Shown: piece by piece, positions 24,324-33,225 of the stretch
How the letters are laid out: each line of letters begins with the position of its first letter
Numbering within the stretch: the first letter of the stretch is position 1
Assembly (NCBI RefSeq): GCF_042684865.1
Contig: NZ_JBHUML010000002.1
Location: forward strand, 1,674,001-1,738,000
Direction: 5' to 3'
DNA from: Salibacterium lacus
Lineage (GTDB): Bacteria > Bacillota > Bacilli > Bacillales > Marinococcaceae
DNA: 64,000 nucleotides
Program-made: the position numbers and the translations under genes
Notes under the pieces: generated by a model
Database searches by the model: none
What the model saw: the letters and a program-made list of their open reading frames with translations, nothing else
What the model was told of the DNA's origin: nothing

Positions 24324-25223
24324 TTACTGCTCTGCAGATTTAAGGTCTTTAATGGAGTTAACGTCTTCCATATATTCCGGCACTGCCAGTCCGATTTTTG
24401 CACCAGTCACGTTTTTTCCAAGGTCCTCAAAGCTGTCTTCATATTGGGCGTACAGATCTCCATGAGTGATTGGCATCCATGGTGCCAAAGAAGCATCGCT
24501 TTCCCCATTAGCGACCGATTCAAACATAACAGCTGGATCAACAGGAGTAATCGATGTATCGTAACCCTTCTGATCCAGGACAACTTTCATAATATTGGCG
24601 GAAACACGCTGATCGTCCCAAGGAGTCATTGCCAAGTCCACAGAAGTACCGCCGCCGTCTTCAATACCTTTCGTCCATTCATTCACGGTTTCCTGGTTGT
24701 CTTCCACCCAGTTTTCAGCGGTCGCTTCTATTTCCTGATCCTGAATAGTAAGCATGAAAGATTCTACGTCACTTATATCCAGCTCAAACCTGTCCAAAAT
24801 GGTATAGGCGCCGGGTTTATCTTCTTTCAGTCCTTCTCTGGCAATAGTGGTTACATACTCTTCTTCACCAAAAACGCCTTTGGGATCTTCTAAATACTTC
24901 AAATCATATTTCGCGAAAATAAAGTGGGGAGACCATGCAGAAACAACAATAGGTTCTTCATTACTGATAGCATTTTCCAAAGAGGTCAGCATGGCCATGG
25001 CAGAGGACGATTCCTGCTGCCAGCCAGTCAGATTGTTATACTGGGACAATGCGTCTTCTGTTGCCTGATATGCACCGGAACCAGGTTCAATACCTGTGAT
25101 GGTATGTTCGAGCTGTTCACTGACACTTGCCGAATCTCCGGACGAATCATCTTGTCCACAACCAGCAGTCACCAAAACAAATGACAAACCGACAAACAAC
25201 ACGCTGCTTTTCCACATCCCCAT
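24324..25223 (-). CDS. OpuAC-like glycine betaine-binding lipoprotein
   Basis: This 299-aa lipoprotein (lipobox VTAGC, Cys 22) aligns with Bacillus OpuAC in domain order. The three Trp residues that form the betaine-binding cage are present at about 97 (SAWSPHF), 202 (TPWDDQ) and 249 (LAPWMPITH). It should capture glycine betaine or proline betaine outside the cell. No permease or ATPase gene is adjacent; it follows a BCCT carrier and its terminator. It may serve the OpuA system at the left edge of the window or another OpuA-like transporter (inference). Confidence 0.9.
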   Translation of the reverse strand: MGMWKSSVLFVGLSFVLVTAGCGQDDSSGDSASVSEQLEHTITGIEPGSGAYQATEDALSQYNNLTGWQQESSSAMAMLTSLENAISNEEPIVVSAWSPHFIFAKYDLKYLEDPKGVFGEEEYVTTIAREGLKEDKPGAYTILDRFELDISDVESFMLTIQDQEIEATAENWVEDNQETVNEWTKGIEDGGGTSVDLAMTPWDDQRVSANIMKVVLDQKGYDTSITPVDPAVMFESVANGESDASLAPWMPITHGDLYAQYEDSFEDLGKNVTGAKIGLAVPEYMEDVNSIKDLKSAEQ

Positions 25224-25454
25224 TGTTTTAACACTCCTTTGATTTTTATTGTGTTTACCTACAATTTCATGGATTCACACAGCAATGGGATTTTTAACAA
25301 AAATCACAAAAATAATATTTTGTTTAAATGATGTTATAAATATCCATGTCATACTTGCAGAAATAGTTCCTGTCATCAGCCTGCCGGACCATATGAACCT
25401 TAACGATCCCGGACCAAACCTGCGGCACTTGGACCGAATTTGCAAAAGGGAATT

Positions 25455-25487
25455 CCCGGGAAACAGTTATCCCTCCTGTTTCCCGGG
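25455..25487 (-). terminator. Strong terminator after the BCCT gene
   Basis: CCCGGGAAACAG and CTGTTTCCCGGG are exact inverses around a nine-base loop, 20 bases after the BCCT stop, followed on the minus strand by AATTCCCTTTT. It separates the carrier from the downstream OpuAC-like gene. Confidence 0.8.
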
Positions 25488-25506
25488 GTCAGCACCTTAT
25501 ACTCTG

Positions 25507-26988
25507 TTACTTTGCGGGGTAGTCCTGCCGGAAGGCTTTGATCAGAGATACCATCATGAGCAGTAGAATGAACATAAATGGAAATGCTGATGCAATCGAT
25601 GCCGTCTGAAGGGCACTCAAACCTCCGGAAGCGAGCAGTACCGAAGCAAAAGCCGCCTGAATAACACCCCATGTCATCTTAACGCTGTTGGACGGGTTAA
25701 GATCACCGTTTGTTGTCTGCATACCGAGTACGAACGTTGCCGAGTCGGCGGAGGTAACAAAGAATGTGCTGATTAACAGCAGGGCAATGACGATAAGTAC
25801 CATGCTCATATCAAATGATTGATAAACACCAAATAGGGTTTCTTCCTGAGCCAGATCTGTAAGGCCGGTGTTGATTCCATTGAGTTCCTGATAAAGACTG
25901 GACCCGCCGAAAACAACGAACCAAAGCACACAAAACAAGCTTGGAGCAAATAAAACGCCGGTCACAAACTCCCGGATGGTTCTGCCTTTGGATACGCGGG
26001 CAATAAACGTCCCGACGAATGGAGACCAAGCAATGAACCAGGCCCAGTAAAAGATTGTCCAGCTTTCAATCCAGCTTGCATGCTGCTCATCCATTCCACC
26101 GGTCTCAAAACTCAAGGAAGGCAGTGTTTGAATGTATGAGAGTAATGTCGAAAAGAAATTGTCAAATATGAATACAGTCGGACCGAGAATAAACGTCAGT
26201 ACAATAAGCATCGTAGACAATGTAAGGTTTATATTACTTAAGTATTTAATGCCCCGGTTAATACCCGTCCATGCTGAAATCATGAATAGAATAGTAACAA
26301 CAATGATAATGATAAACTGCAGACTAAAAGTGTTTTCCAAGTCGGAAACGAATGAAAGTCCGCCTGAAATCTGTGATGCGCCGAGTCCAAGAGAGGTGGC
26401 TACACCAAAGATTGTTGCAAATACCGCGATGACATCAATCACCGTTCCCATCCATCCTTGAGTTTTATCGCCAAGAAGCGGTTGGAACGTCGAACTGATA
26501 GCTCCGGGTGCTTTTCTTCTGAATTTAAAATAAGCAATCGCCAGTGCAATAACCGTGTAGACAGCCCATGTCTGCAGCCCCCAGTGGAAAGCAGTGTACC
26601 GCATAGCGTTCTCCGCTGCCTGGATGGATTCAGGTTCAGCGTTCGGCGGTGCAGCAAAGTGACTTAAAGGTTCAGCAGCACCCCAGAAAATAAGTCCGAT
26701 TCCCATACCGGAACCAAAAAGCATGGCAAACCATGTAATTCTGCTGTACTCCGGTCTGTCATCTGGATCCCCAAGTCTCAATTTTCCGTACTTGCTGAAC
26801 ATCAGATAAATGGAAAAGATAAGAAATGCTGCAACAGAAAGAATATAAAGCCATCCAAATCTTGACGTAAGGAAAGACTGAATTGCATTTGAAACAACAC
26901 CAAGGTTATCCGGTGCAGCAGCCCCCCATATTACAAAAATTACGGATATAGCGAGCGATATCCAAAAAACATTGCCGACTTTAGACAT
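25507..26988 (-). CDS. BCCT-family betaine/carnitine/choline transporter
   Basis: This 493-aa carrier has about 12 membrane helices. It contains the sodium-type glycine-rich motif GMGIGLIFWGAAEPLSHF near residues 94-111 and the BCCT signature YWAWFIAWSPFVGTFIARVSKGRTIREFV near 310-340 (two parts). It resembles OpuD/BetP-like Na+-coupled betaine importers that act in osmotic adaptation. It stands in one orientation with the TetR and OpuAC-like genes but ends at its own terminator. Its leader contains an 11-bp-stem hairpin and two inverted-repeat elements. Confidence 0.92.
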   Translation of the reverse strand: MSKVGNVFWISLAISVIFVIWGAAAPDNLGVVSNAIQSFLTSRFGWLYILSVAAFLIFSIYLMFSKYGKLRLGDPDDRPEYSRITWFAMLFGSGMGIGLIFWGAAEPLSHFAAPPNAEPESIQAAENAMRYTAFHWGLQTWAVYTVIALAIAYFKFRRKAPGAISSTFQPLLGDKTQGWMGTVIDVIAVFATIFGVATSLGLGASQISGGLSFVSDLENTFSLQFIIIIVVTILFMISAWTGINRGIKYLSNINLTLSTMLIVLTFILGPTVFIFDNFFSTLLSYIQTLPSLSFETGGMDEQHASWIESWTIFYWAWFIAWSPFVGTFIARVSKGRTIREFVTGVLFAPSLFCVLWFVVFGGSSLYQELNGINTGLTDLAQEETLFGVYQSFDMSMVLIVIALLLISTFFVTSADSATFVLGMQTTNGDLNPSNSVKMTWGVIQAAFASVLLASGGLSALQTASIASAFPFMFILLLMMVSLIKAFRQDYPAK

Positions 26989-27014
26989 GAAACAGTTCTC
27001 CTCTCAATAGTGTA

Positions 27015-27121
27015 TATAACGTTCATTATAATAAAAGCAGAAAATTTTAGTACATCTTTCGGACTGATAGAGAAAGAAATGTACTAAAATCAGCTCCTCC
27101 ACTTAATAGAACGTTCTTTAT
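27015..27121 (-). promoter_or_regulatory. BCCT leader with hairpin and candidate operators
   Basis: Three elements lie just upstream of the BCCT start. TATAACGTTCATTATA at 27015-27030 is an imperfect palindrome. TTTTAGTACAT at 27045 pairs with ATGTACTAAAA ending at 27089 as a leader hairpin. ATAGAACGTTCTTTAT at 27106-27121 has the perfect palindrome AGAACGTTCT. They could be repressor sites or an attenuator; which protein binds is not known. Confidence 0.5.
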
Positions 27122-27363
27122 AGTTTTTATCACGATTTTCTCCATTTCTCAAGCATGATTACCTTTTTAATTAAAAATCCAAATCATTCTGAAAAGTCTT
27201 TCTTTAGTAAAATTAGTCTAATATCTGACAAAATGTAAATCCATTGATTATGGGAATAGTGCGTGCTAAAGTGTATTATATCAAACGTTCTACCTATTAT
27301 CTATGCCGACTCGCATACCGCGCAAGGATTTCAGCATAAATAGTATGTTTTTTTATTCTTTTT

Positions 27364-27383
27364 TTAGAAAGATCATTCTTTAT
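27364..27383. promoter_or_regulatory. Candidate TetR operator, site B, before the MFS gene
   Basis: AAAGATCATTCTTT (27368-27381) is an inverted repeat just before the ribosome site of the MFS gene. It matches site A upstream of tetR outside the four central bases, apart from one C/T difference. The rest of the 26989-27400 gap is AT-rich and holds no reading frame. Confidence 0.45.
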
Positions 27384-27400
27384 ATTTAAGGAGGTGAACG

Positions 27401-28573
27401 TTGTTGCGTTTTTCGACATTAGTACCCCCGGGTATTACTATGATCGCTGTTGCATACGGACTCGCCAGGTTCAGCTACGGGCTGCTTCTGCCCAGTATCA
27501 ATTCGGATCTTGGAATGAGTTCATCAACATCCGGGTTCATTTCGTCCCTCTTTTATCTCGCTTACTGCCTGGCCATCGTCGCTGCCACAGTGTATACAAC
27601 AGAAAAGGGACCACGCGGCATGATTCTTGCCGCAGGGGCCTCTGCCTTTGTCGGATTATTTGTGATGGCATCGAGCCCTAACGTATGGCTGCTCGGACTC
27701 GGCGTGTTATTTGCCGGTGCGAGTACCGGGTTCGTATCCCCGCCCTACGGAGCAGCGATTTCCCTCTGGCTGAAAGTCAACGAGCAGGGACGGGCGAACA
27801 CATGGATTAATTCCGGAACCAGTATTGGTCTGGCTCTTTCCGGTACAGGAGCTCTTATGCTGGCTTCGGAATGGCGGATGACGTATTTCATTTATGGAAT
27901 CATCGCACTGATTGCGCTTTTATGGAACGCCAAAGTCGTACCGCCGCTTCCGAAAAACCCGTCCGTACAGTTTGAAAAAGGACACTTTTCTTTCCGCGGG
28001 GTGGAAGGTGCCCTTCCTTTGATTATCTGTTCGATTGTACTGGGCATATCAACAGCTGCTTTCTGGACATTCGCCGTCGATTTCATATCATCCACCAACA
28101 ACTATGGCAGTACCGGAGTATCATTGTTCTGGGTAATGATTGGGGTTTTCGGCATTTTTGGAGGCTTTTCCGGGTTTCTTATTGAAAAACTCGGGCTTCC
28201 CTTCGCCTATAAATGGGGCGGACTTGTTATCAGTTCGGCTTCCCTCATACTCGCCTGGTTTCCCGGGCAGTGGCCGCTTGCCTATCTTGCCGCCGCTTTG
28301 TTCGGCATTTCCTATATCTTTATTACCGGTGTTCTGATGGTCTGGGGCATCCGGGTCTTCATCAACAACGCATCGCTTGGAATCGGCACACCTTTTCTCC
28401 TTCTGGCAGTCGGTCAGGTTGCAGGTTCAGCAGGAGCCGGCGTGTTAATCGGGGTCTCTGATTATATGTGGACATTTACGATCTATGGTATAGCGGGGAT
28501 CATTGCCGTTCTTCTCGGACCGAAAGAAATCAAAAAAGCCAAACGAAAGAGAGTCATGCGGCAAAGCATGTAA
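27401..28573 (+). CDS. MFS transporter, YbfB/CynX-like
   Basis: This 390-aa protein has 12 predicted membrane segments. MFS features include the start MIAVAYGLARFSYGLLLPSI, the loop-2 remnant TTEKGPRG and a conserved SPPYGAAISLWL stretch near residue 110. Starts are tandem TTG codons at 27401 and 27404 after AAGGAGGTG; either could be used. It resembles the YbfB-type MFS group, whose substrates are mostly unknown. The candidate TetR site directly upstream suggests control with the TetR locus. The next gene begins 88 bases downstream. Confidence 0.85.
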   Translation: MLRFSTLVPPGITMIAVAYGLARFSYGLLLPSINSDLGMSSSTSGFISSLFYLAYCLAIVAATVYTTEKGPRGMILAAGASAFVGLFVMASSPNVWLLGLGVLFAGASTGFVSPPYGAAISLWLKVNEQGRANTWINSGTSIGLALSGTGALMLASEWRMTYFIYGIIALIALLWNAKVVPPLPKNPSVQFEKGHFSFRGVEGALPLIICSIVLGISTAAFWTFAVDFISSTNNYGSTGVSLFWVMIGVFGIFGGFSGFLIEKLGLPFAYKWGGLVISSASLILAWFPGQWPLAYLAAALFGISYIFITGVLMVWGIRVFINNASLGIGTPFLLLAVGQVAGSAGAGVLIGVSDYMWTFTIYGIAGIIAVLLGPKEIKKAKRKRVMRQSM

Positions 28574-28661
28574 CTGGAAGACAGGCACTTTTTCGACGTA
28601 CAATAGGTTTATCTATTTCTTAAACCAGAACCTGTATGTCTATAAGAAGGAGAAAAACGTA

Positions 28662-29666
28662 ATGAAACTAAGTATTTTAGAACAATCCCCTATCTCTTCC
28701 GGACAAGACGCTGCAGACGCGCTGCGAAGAACATCCGATCTGGCGCGTTACGCCGAAACGCTTGGTTATACCCGTTTCTGGACGGCTGAACATCACAGCA
28801 CCTCCGGGCTTGCCGGCAGTTCTCCGGAAGTGCTGATTTCCCACATCGCCTCGGTTACCGAAACCATCCGGCTCGGTTCCGGCGGAGTGCTTCTGCCGCA
28901 GTACAGTCCATACAAAGTAACCGAAAACTTTAAGGTTCTCGAAGCCCTGTTTCCCGGGAGAATCGATCTTGGCGTCGGACGATCTCCCGGCGGCGGCCAG
29001 ACAATACGGAAGGCACTGACCGATGGGAGCCCGAAAAGTATGAATGAATTTCCGAGGCTGCTTTCCGATCTTCAGGGATTCATCGACGGTACCCTCCCAA
29101 AGGAACACGACTATGCCTCCATCAAAGCTTCGCCGCTGACGAGCACCCTCCCACAAACCTGGGTCCTCGGCTTGTCGAGCCGCGGCGCCCGTCATGCTGC
29201 CGCAAACAGTACAGCCTTTATGTACGGTCATTTCATTCAACCGGGTAACGGAGCGGAGGCGATGGCTGCGTACCGGGAACATTTCCAACCTTCAGAGCGC
29301 CAGCCCCATCCCGAAGCAGCCGTCTGTGTATTCGTCGTATGTGCGGATACCGAAGAAGAAGCGGAACATCTCGCACACACGCAGGATATGTGGCTGTTAA
29401 ATGTGGAAAAAGGACGCACAACAAAGATCCCTTCTCCGGACGAAGCTTCTGGGAGAACGCTCACTGCAGAAGAAGAAAATAAAGTTCAGGAAAACCGGAA
29501 ACGTGCGGTCATCGGTACCCCGGAGCAGGTAAAAACAGAGCTCCGCCGGCTGGCAGAGCTCTATCAGACCGATGAAATCATGGCCATTACCAATATCTTC
29601 GATGAAGAAAAGAAAAAACATTCGTTCCGTCTTCTGGCGGAAGCCTTTAAATCAGACGACTTCTGA
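28662..29666 (+). CDS. Luciferase-like flavin-dependent oxidoreductase
   Basis: This 334-aa protein is of the LLM class (bacterial-luciferase fold; MsnO8-like). It shows the start LSILEQSPISSGQ, FWTAEHHS near residue 43, SGGVLLPQYSPYKVTENFKVLEALFPGRIDLGVGRSPGG (family core, residues ~75-115) and VIGTPEQVKTEL near 285. Such enzymes use FMNH2 and O2 on varied substrates. I chose the ATG at 28662 for its AGAAGGAG site. Its last 20 bases overlap the end of the converging phnE gene. Co-transcription with the MFS gene is plausible. Confidence 0.9.
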   Translation: MKLSILEQSPISSGQDAADALRRTSDLARYAETLGYTRFWTAEHHSTSGLAGSSPEVLISHIASVTETIRLGSGGVLLPQYSPYKVTENFKVLEALFPGRIDLGVGRSPGGGQTIRKALTDGSPKSMNEFPRLLSDLQGFIDGTLPKEHDYASIKASPLTSTLPQTWVLGLSSRGARHAAANSTAFMYGHFIQPGNGAEAMAAYREHFQPSERQPHPEAAVCVFVVCADTEEEAEHLAHTQDMWLLNVEKGRTTKIPSPDEASGRTLTAEEENKVQENRKRAVIGTPEQVKTELRRLAELYQTDEIMAITNIFDEEKKKHSFRLLAEAFKSDDF

Positions 29667-30435
29667 TTCTGCTTGAAATCGCATCAAGGATCGTAACCAT
29701 TACAATAATGCCAAGCAGAATAATGCCGACCCGCTCCCAGTCACGAACGCTTAATGCAAAAATAAGAGGGGCTCCGATGCCGCCTGCGCCAATCACACCA
29801 AGAATGGTAGCGGCCCTTAAATTCACTTCAAAGCGGTACAGCACAAACGAGAAAAAGTTCGGGAGCACCTGCGGTACGACGGCAAACATGAATGTTTTCA
29901 CCGGGTTTCCGCCTGTCGCAATCAGTGCTTCTCTTGCACTTAAATCAATGCTTTCCACACTCTCTGCAATCAGTTTGCCGAGCATGCCGACCGCCCCGAT
30001 ACCAAGCGCCAGCACCCCTGCAAACGGGCCCGGTCCGACCGCCTTGATAAAGAGCAGGGCCAGTACAATATCAGGAAACACCCGGATAAAACTGAGGACA
30101 GACTTACTCGTCCCCACCATGAATTTTGTTTTGGCGATATTACGCGCCGCCATAAACGAAAACGGGATACAGAGCAGGGATGAAATGAATGTCCCGAGCA
30201 GGGCAATAGCAAGTGTCTCCAGAAGCGTCCGCAGCAGATCCTCACCGGCCGGGTCATACACATACCCCCAGTCCGGCGAAAAAATCCCTGACATGATGGA
30301 GGAAAACACTTCTCCCGAGGTTTCCTTGATTTGAATAACCGGTATGCCGGAGAACGCCCATATGTAAATCAGCAGCACAACCACAGCGATGAGAATTCTT
30401 TTCGTATTTCGTTTCCATATTTCTTGTGGCTTCAT
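29647..30435 (-). CDS. phnE: Phosphonate-type ABC transporter permease (second)
   Basis: This 262-aa membrane protein has about six helices and the PhnE-type loop REALIATGGNPVKTFMFAVVPQVLPNFFSF. It overlaps the other PhnE-type permease by four bases and is the last gene of phnD-phnC-phnE-phnE. Split PhnE pairs are common in Gram-positives. No C-P lyase or other phosphonate-degrading genes are nearby, so phosphonate, phosphite or phosphate ester substrates all remain possible. Confidence 0.9.
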   Translation of the reverse strand: MKPQEIWKRNTKRILIAVVVLLIYIWAFSGIPVIQIKETSGEVFSSIMSGIFSPDWGYVYDPAGEDLLRTLLETLAIALLGTFISSLLCIPFSFMAARNIAKTKFMVGTSKSVLSFIRVFPDIVLALLFIKAVGPGPFAGVLALGIGAVGMLGKLIAESVESIDLSAREALIATGGNPVKTFMFAVVPQVLPNFFSFVLYRFEVNLRAATILGVIGAGGIGAPLIFALSVRDWERVGIILLGIIVMVTILDAISSRIRSRLI

Positions 30436-31235
30436 TGTAATTTCTCCCTTATCCGGGTGCTGAGAAAATCAATCACGAGCACTACGATCAACGAATAGAC
30501 GATAATAGTGGACACCCTCGCGTATTCAAAAAAACCGAGATTCTGTTCATAATAAAGACCGATGCCTCCTGCTCCTACCAGTCCGAGGACCGCCGCAGCA
30601 CGGATATTGATTTCAAAAGCGTACAGGAAAAAAGACATAAAGGATGACATCACCTGCGGCACAACACCAAACATCATCCATTTCAGCTTGTTGGCCCCAA
30701 CGGCTGTCATTGCTTCCATCGGCCCCGAATCAATGGCTTCCACCGACTCAAAAAACAATTTCGCGATAATACCGAGGGAAAACATCATCAGTGCAAACAC
30801 CCCGGGCACCGGACCGATGCCGAAAATCGCGACAAACAACGCCGCAAGCAGAAGCTCCGGAAGCGTCCGGATCAAGTTCAGCAGCAGGCGGGACGGCACC
30901 GTGATCCAGTTCGTATGAAATATATTACTGGCTGCAAGCATGGAAAGTGGAAAGGCAATCAGCCCTCCGAATGTCGTACCGAGCACCGCCATCTGAATCG
31001 TTTCCATCATCGGCGACGTGACTTCGCCGAAATAAGTCCAGTCCGGAGGTACAAGCTGCACGAGCAGGCTCCCCATTTCCGGGAGACCGGCAGTTAAATC
31101 GGTGATGGAAAAGCCAATCTGCCACCCGCTTCCTGTGACAAGTACAAGAACGATGAAAATCGTAAACAGCGGTTTCTTTTTCGACGGTGGCATGGGCGGC
31201 GTGCAGCTGGATAGTTCAACCGGTGTTTCTTTCAT
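30432..31235 (-). CDS. phnE: Phosphonate-type ABC transporter permease (first)
   Basis: This 267-aa permease is paired with the one downstream. It shows one N-terminal hydrophobic segment (residues ~20-45), five further helices, and the loop MEAMTAVGANKLKWMMFGVVPQVMSSFMSF. It starts directly at the end of phnC (adjacent stop and start) and overlaps the second phnE by four bases, which supports assembly as a heterodimer. Confidence 0.9.
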   Translation of the reverse strand: MKETPVELSSCTPPMPPSKKKPLFTIFIVLVLVTGSGWQIGFSITDLTAGLPEMGSLLVQLVPPDWTYFGEVTSPMMETIQMAVLGTTFGGLIAFPLSMLAASNIFHTNWITVPSRLLLNLIRTLPELLLAALFVAIFGIGPVPGVFALMMFSLGIIAKLFFESVEAIDSGPMEAMTAVGANKLKWMMFGVVPQVMSSFMSFFLYAFEINIRAAAVLGLVGAGGIGLYYEQNLGFFEYARVSTIIVYSLIVVLVIDFLSTRIREKLQ

Positions 31236-32003
31236 TTACATCTCCCCCAGCATTTCATCTTTATGAACCGGACGGCCGTAAATGTCTGAGAATATTTCAT
31301 CCGTTGCCTGTCCGACAGGACCATCAAACACGACCTCTCCCTCGCGCAGGCCGATGATCCGCGTAGCATACTGTCTTGCTACGTCAATAAAGTGAAGATT
31401 GACCACCATTGTCATGTTCAGTTCTTTATTAATACGGGCCAGGTCATCCATTACCTGCTTTGTCGTCATCGGATCAAGAGACGCCACCGGCTCATCTGCA
31501 AGAATCAGTTTGGCTTCCTGGGCAAGAGCTCTTGCGATGGACACCCGTTGCTGCTGTCCGCCGGATAATTCATCCGCGCGGCTGTAGGCTTTCTCCTGAA
31601 GATTCACCCGCTCAAGCGCCTGCATCGCGATATCCTTGTCTTCACGCGGAAACAGACCGAGAATCATGCGGAGCGTGGAATGGTAACCCACCCTGCCGGA
31701 CAACACATTCCGCATCACCGACGAACGTCGTACGAGGTTGAAATTCTGAAAGATCATTCCAATCTCTCTACGCATCCGGTACAAGCTGCTTCCCCGTGCC
31801 TTTGTGATGGATTCCCCATTTATGAGAATCTCCCCTTCCGTCACTTCATGCAGACGGTTGATGGAACGCAGAAATGTTGACTTTCCGGCTCCAGACAAAC
31901 CGACAACGACGACAAATTCTCCATCTTCAATCTGCAGATCTACCTCGTTTAATGCGGTCGTACCGTTTGGATAAACTTTTGAAACATGATTAAACTCTAT
32001 CAA
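31236..32003 (-). CDS. phnC: Phosphonate-type ABC transporter ATPase
   Basis: This 255-aa ATPase has Walker A GLSGAGKST near residue 35, LSGGQQQRV near 145 and Walker B LILADEPVASLD near 165. The PhnC-specific stretch MRREIGMIFQNFNLVRR is also present. It lies between phnD (100 bases upstream, with a hairpin in the gap) and two phnE genes. Confidence 0.93.
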   Translation of the reverse strand: MIEFNHVSKVYPNGTTALNEVDLQIEDGEFVVVVGLSGAGKSTFLRSINRLHEVTEGEILINGESITKARGSSLYRMRREIGMIFQNFNLVRRSSVMRNVLSGRVGYHSTLRMILGLFPREDKDIAMQALERVNLQEKAYSRADELSGGQQQRVSIARALAQEAKLILADEPVASLDPMTTKQVMDDLARINKELNMTMVVNLHFIDVARQYATRIIGLREGEVVFDGPVGQATDEIFSDIYGRPVHKDEMLGEM

Positions 32004-32037
32004 ATGTCTCCCCTGCTTTCTTCAGGTAGTAAAAGGA

Positions 32038-32063
32038 GGCTGACCGGAGTTATTCCGGCAGCC
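32038..32063 (-). terminator. Intra-operon hairpin between phnD and phnC
   Basis: GGCTGACCGGA and TCCGGCAGCC pair with one mismatch around a five-base loop, with a short T run on the minus strand. It could stop part of the transcripts after the binding-protein gene so that phnD exceeds phnCEE. Confidence 0.55.
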
Positions 32064-32103
32064 TTCCATCTCCATCCTATACTCAATGTTTGTTTTCCGG
32101 TTT

Positions 32104-33105
32104 TTAGTTCTCTGTAACTTCTGTGCTTATCAGTTCTTCGTATTCACGGACTGTATCAAAGTTGCTGTCCTGTGATTCAACGTAACCTTCATGGGAATAA
32201 ACGTCCCGGATAATCTCTTTTCCTTCTTCACTCTTGCCGATACTGATAAAGGCATCCGTCACCGCCTGTTTCATATCTTCATTGATTTCCGGGCGGACCG
32301 TTACCGTGTCATTAGGAATCTTCTCTGTGAATTCAATAATGCGGGTGTCTTCAAAGACACTTTCATAGTCTCCGGAAACAATGTTACGCGCATCCTGGAA
32401 GGTTACTGCTGCGTCAACATCTCCATTAAGAAGGGAAATGACCGCTTGATCATGTCCTTTCAATGTCACCGGCTCCACATCGTCAAGTGGATGGATGCCT
32501 GCATCTAGCAATGTGGCTGCAGGCCACACAAAGCCGGCGGAGGACGTCACGTTCTGATAGCCGATCGGGCGTCCTTCAAGATCTTCCACCGACTGGATGT
32601 CGGAATCTTCTCTAACGATGAAGATCGACCGGTAGAAATCCACAAGTTCTTCTGTCGCGGACCCATCATCATTCACACCGTAACGCTGGGACTGCAGTAT
32701 AACTTCTGCTGCATCCTGCTCCTCGGCCAGCACGTAGGCGGTAGGAGGAAGGAAACCAACATCCACCTGATCAGATCCCATCGCTTCGACAATGGTATTG
32801 TAATCTGTGGACACACTGACGTTTACAGGAATGCCCAGTTCATCGCTTAACAATCCTTCAAGAGGTTTTGCTTTTGCTTCAAGTGTATCTGCATTCTGGG
32901 ACGGTACGAACTGTACGTTCAACTCGTCCAACTCCTCACCGGACGCTTCTTCCGACTGTTCACCGCCGCCATTTCCTGAGGAACCACCTGTGTCTTCTCC
33001 ACCGCCGGCTCCGGAAGTGCTGCTGTCTTCACTGCCTTCGCCGCAGGCTGCCAATAGACCTAGAGAAAGAAGCATAGTCATACCGGCTTTTGTGAATTTT
33101 TTCAT
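32104..33105 (-). CDS. phnD: Phosphonate-type substrate-binding lipoprotein
   Basis: This 333-aa lipoprotein has the signal ending LLAAC (Cys 21), a Ser/Gly/Glu-rich acidic linker to about residue 60 and a PhnD/type-2 binding domain (NVQFVPSQNADTLEAKAKPL, VGFLPPTAYVLAEEQDA, YQNVTSSAGFVWPA). It would capture the substrate outside the membrane for PhnCEE. GGGGG lies seven bases before the chosen ATG; the adjacent ATG one codon earlier is also possible. Substrate is not fixed by sequence alone. Confidence 0.92.
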   Translation of the reverse strand: MKKFTKAGMTMLLSLGLLAACGEGSEDSSTSGAGGGEDTGGSSGNGGGEQSEEASGEELDELNVQFVPSQNADTLEAKAKPLEGLLSDELGIPVNVSVSTDYNTIVEAMGSDQVDVGFLPPTAYVLAEEQDAAEVILQSQRYGVNDDGSATEELVDFYRSIFIVREDSDIQSVEDLEGRPIGYQNVTSSAGFVWPAATLLDAGIHPLDDVEPVTLKGHDQAVISLLNGDVDAAVTFQDARNIVSGDYESVFEDTRIIEFTEKIPNDTVTVRPEINEDMKQAVTDAFISIGKSEEGKEIIRDVYSHEGYVESQDSNFDTVREYEELISTEVTEN

Positions 33106-33160
33106 CATGTTACCCCCATTTTTTTTATAAATTCTATCTTGTACCAACATAACAACCATT

Positions 33161-33219
33161 TGTAAATGTATTATGATTTCCTCATGTTGTTTTCGTTAAA
33201 TTTATTAACGATTTGTAAA
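33161..33219 (-). promoter_or_regulatory. Candidate Pho-box-like repeats upstream of phnD
   Basis: On the minus strand, TTTACA (33219-33214) and TTAATA (33208-33203) are spaced exactly 11 bases, as in PhoP boxes (TTWACA repeats). A further TTTACA lies at 33166-33161. An overlapping inverted repeat CGTTAA/TTAACG spans 33194-33210. Phosphate-starvation control would suit a phosphonate-type transporter, but only two hexamers fit. Confidence 0.35.
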
Positions 33220-33225
33220 TTCATC

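Noticed and set aside
27401..27404. Choice between tandem TTG starts of the MFS gene
   Set aside because: Both have workable spacing from AAGGAGGTG; I kept the first, and the protein differs by one residue only.
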